DNA from: Emydura subglobosa
Taxonomy: Eukaryota > Chordata > Testudines > Chelidae
Length of the DNA stretch: 64,000 nucleotides
Assembly: GCA_007922225.1 (NCBI GenBank)
Contig: ML679962.1
Span: 28,875,563 to 28,939,562 of the forward strand
Direction of reading: 5' to 3'
The translations under genes were made by a program, and so were the position numbers. Shown here in pieces: positions 49,765 to 60,654 of the stretch (positions are counted from its first letter, which is position 1; each line of letters begins with the position of its first letter). The notes beneath the pieces are model-generated. The model was not told the DNA's origin. It made no database searches and worked only from the letters and a program-made list of their open reading frames with translations.

Positions 49765-49980
49765 ATCTACTAGGCCTGACTCTGCAAGGTTCCAGAGAGC
49801 TATCAGCTCCTGTTGACCTCAAAGGGAGTTGAAGGCTGCCAAACACCTCATAGGAAGCATGCAGCACCTTCTAGGACAGGACCCTTTGTCTATAAACGAG
49901 AGAACTGATCCTGCTGCCATTGAACTCATTGGGGGTTGTGCCATAAACCTTAATGGAAGCAAAATTAAGGCCTGGTTTTG
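49765..49980. repeat. Two foldback-type blocks with CATTGAACTCATTGGG-like motif
   Basis: The first (about 49,765-49,875) opens with CTGACTCTGCAAGGTTCC and closes with GCATGCAGCACCTT, roughly inverse. The second (49,905-49,978) holds TGATCCTGCTGCCATTGAAC then GTTGTGCCATAAACC. Both resemble palindromic reptile repeats built on TGAAGTCAATGGGA. Confidence 0.5.
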
Positions 49981-50659
49981 TAGCACAGAAACTTGTGTAT
50001 TTTCCAATTTGTTTTATTCCTAGCTGAATCTTTTCAGTGCTTTTTCTCCGTTGTCCTTAAAGAACCACAAGCTTGAGGCTCTGAAACATCACAACTACTT
50101 ATTTACCCTACCCATGCTCTTAGCCATCCTCCTCTTTTCCACCAAATATATGCCCTCAATCAGTCATTTCCATTTCCTTCTACTCAGTTCCCCCTGCTGG
50201 ACAGAACATTATGTGAGTGTGCTTGGGTTAAGAACCAGGAAGTGAATCTTACTAGAAACTGAGCACTCTCCTTTCAGCGCCCAACGGAAGTGTAGCCAGT
50301 CAGTACCAATGGTGAAAAGCAAATTTAGATTTTGAGAATTCTTTCAGTTTTAATAATCTCCCGGATTATCAGGAATACAGCCAATTCATTTTTAAATTTT
50401 ATTTTCAGTGTCTTTTTAATTTGAGCAACGAGGCCTCCAATAACGACTCGATGACTGATGATGCAAGTGGAGAATGAAGCCCCAGCTAATGGGCTGGGAT
50501 GTATAATGAATGAAACCTTAAAAACCAAGTGGTTGGTGTGGATATAAACGACCCCATGGTGCTTTTCACAAGGACTGGGTTTGGCGCGGTGTCCTAAATT
50601 AAAATTCTCCTGCCTCTTCCCATTGACCTGTTGTGCCGGGTGCTGACATCCTAACCCCA
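49981..50659. other. Unique DNA, no gene seen
   Basis: A 111-codon minus-strand frame at 50,325-50,660 overlaps the SINE/LINE tail that follows and is not considered coding. Confidence 0.45.
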
Positions 50660-50737
50660 CGGAGGTGGCTCAGTGCTTTGTAAAGTGCTTTGGTATCCTT
50701 CAGGATGAAAGGAGCTATCGAAATAAGATACAAGGTT
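50660..50737 (+). mobile_element. SINE/LINE-type 3' tail
   Basis: GTAAAGTGCTTTGGTATCC, then CAGGATGAAAGGAGCTATCG, is the conserved 3' tail shared by many vertebrate SINEs and CR1/L2-type LINEs. The upstream body was not recognised. Confidence 0.6.
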
Positions 50738-51306
50738 GCTGTTTGGTTTAGGTTGCTGTGAGCTAAAAACAAATGACGTATTAATAAGTGCAGTTAGTCA
50801 CTTTTGTTTTACTAATAAATAAGACACTCTGGATGCCAGTCTTGCTGTTTGGCTCATTGTTACACAAGAGTGTAAAAGATGCCGTACAGCTTTAATATCT
50901 ATTGCCATTGTTGGAGGAGAGCAGAAGACACAGGAGCATGATTATGAGAGTGCACATATCTTGACAAGAACAAACCTTACCTAGGGAAATAATCAGATCC
51001 GGGTACTAAAGAATGTAATTGGGAATATGGTACAGAAAACATACTGTGTTGGACATTAAACAGTTACACAGGCTCAAATGCAAATATTTATTATATGGTG
51101 GCTCAGATAATTAGATTAATTACTTAGTCTAATTAAAAGATAACAGTTATTCTCTAATAATTGTCCAAACCACTGCAGATTGTTTTGTTTTCTCATATCC
51201 ATAAAGCATCTGTGTACTTACGTCTGAAAGGCTTTTAATTTAAATTAGGAAAACAACAAGAAGGAACATAAGTATCCACAAGAGAGAGAGAGAGCACTGG
51301 GAGTGT
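50738..51306. other. Unique AT-rich DNA, no gene seen
   Basis: A short GA tract lies near 51,280-51,294. Nothing else was recognised. Confidence 0.5.
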
Positions 51307-51309
51307 TTG

Positions 51310-51627
51310 GCTTTGTCCACACTACAAGCTAGAAGTGTGCTTCCCCTGCTTGCATACGGACACTCGCGCTAGTTATTAGCGAGCGAGTGTGAGTTTGAAT
51401 AGCAGTGGAGCCCGAGTAGTGGCAGCGAATGCACAGCTTAGCCGTGCGGAATACATACCCATAGGCATCAGATAAGCTTGCACTCAGCATGCCTGAACTG
51501 TACCTCCACTACCGCTACCCATGTTACCCCAACTGTGCTGCTCGTTATACTCATGCTTGTCGAGCTAGCGCCAGTATGTCTGTATGAGCAGTGGGCTTTC
51601 ACTCCGAGCTCGTGGTGTAGACGTAGC
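51310..51627. mobile_element. Harbinger-like MITE
   Basis: The left terminus GCTTTGTCCACACTAC and the right terminus GTGGTGTAGACGTAGC form an inverted repeat matching at most positions. The flanks TTG (51,307-51,309) and TTC (51,628-51,630) may be a decayed TTA duplication. The interior is CpG-rich and contains CACTCGCGCTA/TAGCGAGCGAGTG palindromic arms near 51,361-51,389. Termini match those at 21,877 and 14,933. Confidence 0.75.
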
Positions 51628-51630
51628 TTC

Positions 51631-54273
51631 ACTGAGTCCTTTGTAACAAACTGCAGCAACCTTGAGAAGAAATGGCTGCCATCTCAGCACAGGTAGAATT
51701 CTTAGAAATGTAAAGGTGCAGTACGCCACAAACAAAGTGAAATGCTGCTATTGCAGGTCCCAGAGCTAACACTGCAGTATTTACTGTTGTCAGATCAGAA
51801 TGTGACACTCTATATCATATTTTTAAGGGAAATGCATATGCTGAAAATGTGCTTACCATCTGTTGTCAATGGAAAAGATAGAGAAGATTAAATTACACTG
51901 TAGGTTGGCAGATTCAGTTTTAATATAGGCATGTATTATGAAATGTTTCATGAAAATACAGAAGCATCATTTTCCACAGTTAACTTTCCTCCGTCTTTCC
52001 TACCATGCATTTTAATAATATTATTATGTCTTACAATTGGATTATTTTATATTTGTGTAGTTGTACAGAAACTTGTATATATTTGTGAAATTTGAAAGGG
52101 CTTCTATTATTTAAAATGTCTTAGTCTGAAGCTACTTGTGTGTTTTTAACACATTATTGGCATTTTCTTTTTGATCAAATAATCCTCTAACAATTCCATT
52201 CCTTATTGTCCAATAAAGGCTAATATTGCTTTGATTTGTAAGTGTTCAGTCTAGTGAAATGAATTATACATGTTCTGTAGCTCTGAAAGGGAATTTCATA
52301 TTTAAATTCTACTGCATGCATGCAGCTAATGGATTGAAATGAGTGAGAAAATTACAACTTAGATTGGAACGAGGGTCACCACCTTTTCAAGCAAAGGTCT
52401 ACCTGTCATTCAAGTGGAAATACTAATTGGCTGACTGCCATTTAAACGATCCCTGCCAGATGATGGAAGGAATGTCATGGGCAATAGTAAAATTGTAAGT
52501 GTGGTTAAATATTCAAAGTCAAATGGTGACAAAGAAAAGGACTGCAGCTAGTTGAATTACTCATTGCAAATAAATTCATATGAATTTAGCCTCTCTCTTT
52601 TTTTTTTTTCCTGTTCATGAGCAGATTCTAATTTCAATTCATGTATTTGTTATTCCCAAGTACTCACCAATTAGTTTATGACTGTACAGGATGAAAATTG
52701 TTGATTCAAAGTGTTCACTCTATGTACTGTAGTCGCTATTTATGGTATGGAACTGGTTGCTTAAATCACATGTTGTTCCCACTCCCTGATTGGATGGCTA
52801 AACTTTTAAAGCAGGAGAATAAGGAATAGTGATTAGTAAGCAATGTATATGACATAATGAATAGTGAATACCCTTGATCCCATGCAGATATGGGTAGTCA
52901 TATGAAGTATTAACCATTTCCCAAACATTCCTCTGTACAGCAATCATATACATGAATATTTGCAAATTGTAACTAGTAAGGGGCATGAATGTGGTTGGGA
53001 TTAGAACAAATGTACATGAACAGGAGTCCCACTGCATAGCTGCCTAAAATCTTCCACCCTATCAACAAACACCCTCTTGCTGATCCGCAAGGTGTAAGTG
53101 GTGCAAAATGGTCACAAGCCCTCCACAGTGGGGTGGGATGAACTGCATGAGCTGTTCTGACAGTCACAGATCCCCAAAGCGCAGGTTGCTCCCTCCACCT
53201 CATCCCTGTTTCCTCCTAGGTGTGGTCCCTTCCCCAGGAGAGAGATGGGATAAAAGCCAATATAGTGGATCTATGCCACTGAAGGTTCCCTCTGCAGGTA
53301 AGGGGGTTACCCCAAAGATGAATTTGGTTCTGTATATTCAACAGGGAACATGCCTTCCTACGCTATTCCAGGGGAACATGCCTTACACTGACTGACTGAT
53401 TCAACTCAAACAATCCCTATATTCCAAAGCCAAATGGAAAATTCATTGCATAAAGGCCTCTGTCCCTGGGGACAAGCAAGTTAATAGTTTCACTCTCCTT
53501 TCATTTTAAATTCTTATTATTCAACGTTCCCCTGGACTGTATTGTTTCCTCCTGAGAATAGTGGGCAGCGTATATAGAGCTTTCTAATTGTGTGATTACT
53601 TGAGACTGCAGCGACCTGAGCTGGGACCTAAGTTTCCATTTACCTTCAGTAACTTTATTCAAAGGGACTCTAATGGAAAGGACTCATCAATTATTGAAGT
53701 GAATTCTGCTTTGTTTCCAAAGTTTGTATAATGCTAACAATTTGAAAATGGGGCAAATGAACCCCTCTTCCCTGGGTTAATGTGAATGCCTGGAGAATAT
53801 CAAAACTGTTGCAGAGATTCTGCATAAATAGACATCACATAGTCAGAGCACTTACAAAAATAACTATATACACTTCCAGTTTTAAGAGCACGTTTCTCTG
53901 GTATTGATCCTTGCCTGGAGTTTTCAGTGCGAGAGTTTCTATTCATAAGTACACGTGAATAGTTTCAGTCTGCTTTTCTTATTTTCTCAGTGTTTTTTGC
54001 TTTGTTTTGTTTTTATGGTTCGTTTGTTCCTCACAATTATTCTGATCAGTCTTTCTTTTACTCTGGAAAAGAATACAAGAGATATTAGCATCTCTCTCTA
54101 GTTCGGCCAGTGATGTTAGTGGGCACAAAAGTGGGAAAGAGATGGTTGGGCAGACTGAGTGGGAAATTATCTGTACTGCATTTGCTTGTTATGAGGAACA
54201 TTTTGGGGGTAAATTACACAGGGTGTGATTCCCTGATGTCTTCAGTGCTGATCTTTGTTCTTTTTGTTTCACA
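51631..54273. other. 2.6 kb of unique AT-rich DNA, no gene seen
   Basis: A poly-T run lies near 52,599-52,610. Frames of 95 codons or fewer are present, none with a recognisable domain. No repeat was recognised. Confidence 0.5.
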
Positions 54274-54275
54274 TA

Positions 54276-54660
54276 GAGCTGGTCAAAAAAGGTAAATATT
54301 ATTGGTGAAAAAGTTTGGTATCAGCTTCATTTTGCAGGGTTAGAAAATAGGACAATTTTTCATTTATTCATTTTTTGTGAATGCTTTTTATCAAATTTGA
54401 AAATGTTTGGATTCAGTTTTCCCCCCCCGTTTTTCCTCCCTATCTCTCGCTCTCTTTTTTTTTTCCCTGTTCAGTTTTGCCACTGAAAAAGTGTGTGGGA
54501 GCAGGGAGGAAAAGGGGAGGGGAAAGGAAAAAATCATTCTCGTTTTTTAAAAGGAAAATTCAAAAAAGTGATCTTTTTCATGAAAATGTTAGTTCTCAGA
54601 AAAAAAAAGGTGTCTATTTTCCAACGACAAGCAAAATAACTTTTAAAAATTGACCAGCTC
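54276..54660. mobile_element. AT-rich MITE with AGCTGGTCAA termini, TA-flanked
   Basis: The left end is GAGCTGGTCAA and the right end TTGACCAGCTC, a perfect 11-bp inverted repeat, with TA directly outside on both sides (54,274-54,275 and 54,661-54,662). The best preserved member of its group in the window. It contains a pyrimidine-rich tract (54,418-54,475), a GGGAGGAAAAGGGGAGGGG tract and AAAATTTTC palindromes. A 90-codon frame inside it is low complexity. Confidence 0.8.
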
Positions 54661-54879
54661 TAGTTTTCAGATTGCAGAGAAAGGTCTCACAAGTAATTTT
54701 GACTATATTCAAAGACTTTAATAGACTTTACATCTAAGCTGCCTTTGGATTCTGACCTGTTGGGATGATTCCAGGGAGACTTTTACAAGCCAGCAGCTTA
54801 TTCCATCACTGCTGTGATCCTGAATTATGAACACTGGAAGTCACTTGTATGTATATTGATCTTTTAGCCATTTGCACCT

Positions 54880-55283
54880 CTCTTCTTTCTTTTTCCTTTT
54901 ATTATTAAACCTTTAGTTTTTAGTTACTAAAGGATTGGTATCAGAGAGATTATTGGGTAAGATCTGAGGCTCATATTGACCTGGGGATAAGTGTCTGGTC
55001 CTTTCAGATTGGTGAACCTGACATATGGAGAATAAGGTTTTCAGTAACCCCTCAGTATATTAGACTTGGTTGTCTAGATGGGAGTCAAAGGCTGGAATGC
55101 CTAAAGGGGACTGTATTTGGCTTCTTATTAACCAGTGTGATATTACAGAAGCTATTTTGTTACTGGCTTGGTAAATCTAATTATAGAATAAACCATCAGT
55201 TTGGGTGATTGTCTTCCCTATTGCTTGCAGTCTGCCCTGAGTGTCACATTCTCAGTGTGGCCCAGCCAGACATCCCGGTCACA
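54880..55283 (+). mobile_element. Retrovirus-like LTR 3' part, plus strand
   Basis: TTATTAAACCTTTAGTTTTT then TTACTAAAGGATTGG is the complement of the polyadenylation region at 44,888-44,917. CTTCTTATTAACCAGTGTG is the near-complement of CACACTGGTTATCAAGAAG near 44,670. The block ends CCCGGTCACA at 55,283, the complement of the TGTGACC edge at 44,527. It is therefore the R-U5 part of a related LTR in the opposite orientation. The upstream U3 part is missing or unrecognisable. Confidence 0.7.
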
Positions 55284-55915
55284 ATTTGAGATCCAGTTTG
55301 TTTGTGGAAAGCAAATTCAGTATTCTCACTGGAAGTTTTGATTGTTCTTCCAATCAGGACAGAGATGTTCCGTGAATGGAAAAAAGATGCTACATTGATA
55401 GGATAATGTTTTCATTACAAATACTGCACTCTGCTCTAGTTGTGTGTGAACAAAGGCTGGGAAATAAATTTATTTTAAAAAAATTGTTCTAGGTCTCATA
55501 GCTCCAATGCAGCATTATTAATTAACATGATTCCTTCCAAAATCACATCAAATCTTTCTTTGAGCAGGCAGTACAGAAAGGAAATCTTAGGTGGAAAGGA
55601 GTTCTTTTAGAAAATTACAGAGGGGCCTCAAAATTGGGCTTTGAATAGACTCCGTCTTTTGAACCTGTGCTCTGGACTCACTTTTAAGGCTTGATAAAGT
55701 ATACAGAAACATAAGGAAATGAAACATAGTGCCTTATTTCTGGGTGACCTATTTGTATAGTTTGTTAATTTCAATGTGCCTTTTACATTATTTTATAAAG
55801 TGTCAACCATAAAGAGGCAAGCCATTAAACTAAATATTTTAAAACAACCAGCTATACAGTATACACGCTCTAATCTCTCTACCATTTATTTTAACATGCA
55901 TTCTTTAAAACTTAC
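55284..55915. other. Unique AT-rich DNA flanking candidate exon
   Basis: No repeat was recognised. If the candidate exon is real this is the start of its downstream intron. Confidence 0.45.
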
Positions 55916-56384
55916 CAAATTTGAAACTGATTACAAGATCAAAATCATCCAGTCTGTCAATCTGGGGTGCAGATATGCATTTTAAGATGCTGCTGTTTGG
56001 CTCTCGCTTTTTAATTGCTAAGGATACAAACCAGCTGAATGCCAACAGCACAGCTTCAGAAGGAGAGTTTATTTCAGGTCGCTGTGTCTCCAAAACATCT
56101 GATTTAGAAGAGAAAGAAAAGATTGTTATGAGACCAGTCAGAGATTCCCTTTCCACCACACAATGTATTACAGACCTCCCTGTCTTAGGCACACATTTAC
56201 CTGCCAGCTCCCATTTGCTTTTCTTTCTATCTGCAAATATTCTTGAAAATCCCAGTGATAAAATGCCATGTGAAAAAGCTGGCATTGGAACCATCAATTT
56301 GCCCAGCAGATCTAACAAGTGCCACTGTATGAAATGTCCCTGTCCAGCAATGTCTACTGAGCCTACTTTTACATGTACTTTTTT
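55916..56384 (-). CDS. Candidate internal exon of an unidentified gene
   Basis: A 469-bp segment, open throughout on the minus strand and bounded by plausible splice signals. Upstream is TTCCTTTTGAAACAG, a moderate acceptor; downstream is TTTG then GTAAGTTTT, a strong donor. The exon would begin at a codon boundary and end after the first base of a codon. It encodes about 156 residues, beginning KKVHVKVGSVDIAGQGHF, with a mix of hydrophobic and charged residues and no low complexity. The same region is also open on the plus strand, so a chance frame cannot be excluded. I do not recognise the family. Alternatives are an old transposon- or virus-derived coding fragment. Confidence 0.3.
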
Positions 56385-56682
56385 CTGTTTCAAAAGGAAT
56401 TTCCAAGTTCAGATCTCATGAATACTGTCACAACTCCCAGAAGCTAAGAATTCACTGATGCTTCAAAGCTGGACTTGGATATTCAGATTGGTCATGTGTG
56501 TCTAATAGCTGCCGTCTTTATCATTTTGCATAAAAGACTGGATTGCTTCTAGTCGTGCTTGATTGCATAAGTGGGGCCAGAGTAAGCGCAGCAAGGAGTC
56601 CGCCCCCTCATTTCGACCCCTGGTACTGTGTCTTTTACAACTCCTATTGCCCTCAAATGGAATTGTGGGTGTTCAGCACAAG
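56385..56682. other. Unique DNA upstream of candidate exon
   Basis: Nothing was recognised apart from a GC-richer patch near 56,580-56,625. Confidence 0.45.
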
Positions 56683-56845
56683 GGCTGGTTGAACTTTTTA
56701 TCCAACATGGAATTTGGTTTTCAGTTATGCTAGTTTTGCAGGAAGTGTTTGATTTGCTTGGGGAAAAAAATTGAATTTGCACCGGAAACGAGTTATCTGC
56801 TGAAAATTCCAAATGCTTTCATTTTGTTGGAATTTTCCCTAAGAA
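56683..56845. mobile_element. AT-rich MITE fragment of the GCTGGTTGAA type
   Basis: Opens with GCTGGTTGAACTTTTT and includes GAAAAAAATTGAATTTGC and GTTGGAATTTTCCC. The right terminus is not recognisable. Confidence 0.45.
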
Positions 56846-57427
56846 GAAAGTTTGTTTTGTTTTGTGTTTTGTTTCCCTGACCCACTGTATTCAACACCTT
56901 TGAAAAATCAGACCCCATATTTTTGTGTCTCTCAGGTGTCTCTCCTTTTATGATAGGTAATCCTACTTCTCTAGCAACTCTTCACTCCATAAATATAAAG
57001 ACCATGTCCTACAGCAAGTACCAGACTTAAGCAATCACATTAAGTAGCTCCCATGAAATTGTGTTTGAGCTTTAATAAGGACTATCACTACTGGGCAACT
57101 TATTTTGACTGATTCCTTTTGTGGCTACTTAAAACGGATTTCATTACTGTCTTCTTTTCCTTATGTGCTTCAATGCTATAATCTAACAAATGTTGATGTA
57201 TTTAGCATCTGTTTCCCTCTCCTGTTACTTGTTAAGGGCTTCTCCAAAAAATTAGCCAGCTTCTCTTTCCGCTTACACTAGCGTATGTGCATGTATGCGT
57301 GTCTACAAGCAGATAATAATTTTTTTCAAACTTATTAATTATTCAAATTGTATCTGACAAATTTAGAATATTTCTCTTTTCTAGACTGAGCATTACTATT
57401 TGAAATGTGAGCAGGGTTGTGGTTTCA

Positions 57428-57525
57428 TAGCTGGTCAAAAACCAGAATAAAACTTCTGCAAAATCTTTCATGTAAATTTGGGCCCTTTTTTTGGTTGAAA
57501 TTTTGATGTTTGATTTTCAACCAGC
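57428..57525. mobile_element. Short AGCTGGTC-type MITE
   Basis: AGCTGGTCAAAAACC at the left and GATTTTCAACCAGC at the right form an imperfect inverted repeat around about 70 bp of AT-rich sequence. It is a deleted relative of the element at 54,276. Confidence 0.6.
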
Positions 57526-57769
57526 CTTTCTGTCCATTTCTGTGCCCTGATTGAATGACAGTATGATCTCACTCAATGTGTGAAGTTAAAGTGCATTTTT
57601 TCTGAGCACTTCAGTGTTGAAATTTTGCAGCATTTGCACTGTTTGAAATTCACAAACAGTTGTACCAGTAAAACTCAGTTGCTCAATTATTGAGGATAAG
57701 CGCACAGAAACGGGGGTGAATCTGAGTGAATTCCAAGCTTTTGTGAGTTAGGACAGTTTTTTTGGTTCT

Positions 57770-57852
57770 CTGTTTGTACAGCACCTAGCACAAGGGGGTT
57801 TTGCTCCAGGACTGAACTTCTGGGGCTACCATACTACTACTAATAAAAAATA
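57770..57852 (+). mobile_element. SINE 3' tail fragment
   Basis: CTGTTTGTACAGCACCTAGC then CTGGGGCTACCATACTACTA and AATAAAAAATAA match the SINE 3' domain at 11,455 and 37,787. Confidence 0.7.
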
Positions 57853-58805
57853 ACTATTATTCCATTTTAAATTCAAATAGGTTGTTAAAGAAAAACTTTT
57901 GCATAATTCACCTAACTTTAATCATAGCAAAGGTATTTTTTCCCGAGCAGTGTAGGAGGTGGATCTCTAAAAATGCCTTAATCTTTTATGGATATATTTT
58001 TTCACTTACTGTATGCATTAAGGGAACAAGTATTTGTGTCCCTTTCTGTTGAAATGCAATTTAAGATGAGAATATAGTCAGAATTAAAGCCCACATGTAT
58101 TTGATTGAAATAAAATAAGAGCAAACTGTAGTTCCTTAAATCAGGTCTGACAAACGCTGCATAGAAAAGAAACATCACTGATTTCTATCGCTCGGCTGTT
58201 GTGTTTCCTCCTCTTTTCCTCACTGTTTCACATGTCTGGGCTGGCACCTCTCCTCCTGGTATAGGCAATACTCTCAAATGCTCTTAAGTGCCACTAGTGA
58301 AGACTTTTGTTATCTATCTTTCTCTTTTCCCCTCTTAGCTCTTGATCAGCTACTTGTAATTTCACTGATCATAGCTGTGATTGCCGTTATTCAACAAAAG
58401 GGCTTGAAGTGTGGTTGTTTTCAAGCTGCACAACCTGAAGACCAAGTTTCTCAGTGCAGAGAATACTTGCTTTTAAATAGCATCTTCTGAACTCTGATAA
58501 TAGAGGGATGCAGTGCCAGTACATTCTAAGCTCATGACTGAGGCCCTGGTGTTCTGTAACAAAATTTACCCTGTTGCTTGTTACTTGAAATATGAAGGTC
58601 TTTTTTTCTTTGTTTTCCCTGATGCTTTTCATATATTTATGTATCATGAAGATATTGTACCTATTAATGATGGAAATTGTCTGATCCAATTAGTTCAGTG
58701 GTATGTAGGGCTAGCTTTATGATCGGAGTGTAGGAACTGACTCAAATGTCTGTACCAGATTTGAAAAAATAGTCACAGACTTTCTATTCTGCTAGTCAGG
58801 CTATA
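57853..58805. other. Unique AT-rich DNA, no gene seen
   Basis: Open frames of 70-100 codons on both strands at 58,278-58,722 have no recognisable domain. No repeat was recognised. Confidence 0.45.
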
Positions 58806-58946
58806 TAGGGTCGGGGTTAGGGTTGAGAGTGAGAGTAGGGGTTGGGATGGGGGTGGAGGTGGTTTAGGGTTTGGAGTTAGGGGTCGGGGTTTAGGGGTCA
58901 GGGTCGGGTTTAGGGTTGGGGTGAGGGGTTAGGGTTTAGGGTAAGG
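58806..58946 (+). repeat. Degenerate telomere-like array (TTAGGG-related)
   Basis: About 140 bp of consecutive six- to eight-base G-rich words: TTAGGG and TTTAGGG several times, mixed with TCGGGG, TTGGGG, TGAGGGG and GTTAGGGG. The plus strand is the G-rich strand and has many runs of three or more G, so it could form G-quadruplexes. It reads as an interstitial telomeric repeat that has decayed. Confidence 0.85.
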
Positions 58947-59239
58947 ATGACTGGACAATATGCTGAATTTGTATGCCCCCCAAATAGTGTGTCCAAGCAC
59001 CCTTCCTTGCCATTTCTGCCCTTTTAGAACTGGTGGCTGGCTGTAGGCTACCTACTGTACTTTCCCTTCACTGGAACCAGCATCTTAGGTTACGTTCCCT
59101 ATTGAGTATTCAGGTACCACAGTGAAGGGAATGGTATAAAAACCTGAATAAAACAGAAGGCAGCATTACCCAAGAAAGAATCAATCTGTCCCTAAGATCT
59201 ATAGTTTACCTTTTTGACACTGGCTTTCCAAATACAGGA

Positions 59240-59478
59240 GACCGCATGGCCCAGTGGATAGGAAACTCTAAAGACTTCTCAGCTCTGTCACTGATCTGCT
59301 GTGAGATCTGGGACCAGTCCCTTCACCTCTTCTCTGTTTTCCCTCCTACCCTTGATCTATTTAGATTGTAAACTCTTTGAGTCAGGGGTAACATCTTACT
59401 AAGTATCTATACAGCCCAATGCAAAATGGTTCCCATCCCATTCCAGCCTCTACTGTAATACAACTAGTACATAAAAAT
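59240..59478 (+). mobile_element. Cry-type SINE, near full length
   Basis: Head GACCGCATGGCCCAGTGGAT, then CAGCTCTGTCACTGATCTGC, GGGACCAGTCCCTTCACCTC, TAGATTGTAAACTCTTTGAG and a diverged tail ending ACATAAAAAT. Order and length fit the family, although the B-box region is damaged. Confidence 0.8.
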
Positions 59479-60119
59479 ATTACTTTTATTTCAGAGGAAT
59501 GTTGTTCTTACCAAATAATTAGAGTCAAACACATACTGTTTTTGCCTGCCGTGCATTAGTGTGTGTGCAATAATAAATTCAGTAAATTAGCTAGTTCGTT
59601 CGTTTTTTATATTTTTAGTTTACGTGAATTTAAAATTAAATTTCATATAACTAGGTAGCCAGACGTGTACAAGAATCCTGTGGTATGAATTGCTCTGCAT
59701 GACAGGATGTTACAGAAATGATTACAGGCAGATTCACAATGCAAAAATCATTTATATGACAGGAAGCAGAAAGACAAATTACTCAGAGACTATGTACATG
59801 CTCTTCTATAATTGCTCATAAATTATTATGGTTCATGTTAAAATGCACCCAGATTCCCTAAACCACTAGGTATATTTATAATAACAATCATGTTAAATTA
59901 CTAGAAAATGGAGGAAACGCAATACACATTGTAGGGTGATTGTTAACACAAAAATACAGGAAATCGTTGGCTCCAAAGTTAATTTGTGTTCACTATGTAT
60001 ATTTAAAGCCATCCCTTTCACTTCATCATTGAAGGGATCACCCAGTTCTTCATTATGGAGATAACATTAGGCTGTGTTGATTGGATCTGTTCTGTAAACA
60101 ATTTCACCAAGAAAGCAAC
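59479..60119. other. Unique AT-rich DNA, no gene seen
   Basis: Nothing was recognised in this interval. Confidence 0.5.
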
Positions 60120-60238
60120 AAGAGCTGGGATCTTCAAAGGACTCTATGGGGTTCAGGTGCCAAATCCCATTGAAAGCCAATGAGAATTAGATGCCAAACT
60201 CCATTAGGCCTATATGAAAATCTCAGCCTTAGTTGTGC
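60120..60238. repeat. Palindromic repeat around CCCATTGAAAGCCAATGAG
   Basis: Left part GAGCTGGGATCTTCAAAGGA and right part TATATGAAAATCTCAGCC are inverse, and the centre CATTGAAAGCCAATG is itself palindromic. It is a short foldback repeat; 37,679-37,770 carries a partial relative. Confidence 0.7.
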
Positions 60239-60275
60239 AAAGATACCCATCTTTGCTGCTTTGTTGTCTCTTTAT

Positions 60276-60654
60276 CAGGGCTGGCTGGAAAACAAAAATT
60301 CCATTTTGAAGTTTCAGCATTTCTTATCATTCTGCATTGGATTGAAAACAAATCCTTTCACAATTCTGTGTGGAAAATAATGACAGTGCGAGAGAGAGAG
60401 AGACAGACAGACAGACACCTGCCCATCCCAGAATAGCCAATAGCTATGCCTGATTCAGAGCAAGAACTTGAACCGGGTTTTTCACACCCCAGGTGAGTGC
60501 CCTGACCACCAGACTATTAGTTATTCCAGGTTGAGGCTCTCTCTCAGTTCACTCCTGGACCTGAGATTTTTTTTTGTTGAAATAGATGTTTCCATGAAAA
60601 GTTTAGGTTTTGATGAATCAACAGTTTTCTTTGGAAAACTTCCTGATCAGCTCT
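60276..60654. mobile_element. Composite palindromic MITE with nested SINE head
   Basis: Begins AGGGCTGGCTGGAAAAC and ends CTTCCTGATCAGCTCT, roughly inverse. It contains a (GAGA)/(CAGA) tract near 60,390-60,416 and, at 60,485-60,530, CCCCAGGTGAGTGCCCTGAC, CACCAGACTATTAGTTATTC, the same minus-strand SINE-head box as at 27.2 kb. Outer parts carry GAAAAC/TTTTC palindromes. Confidence 0.6.

Noticed and set aside
55921..56421. Plus-strand frame of 166 codons opposite the candidate exon
   Set aside because: No paired splice signals were found on this strand and the start is not an ATG; the minus-strand reading has better borders.
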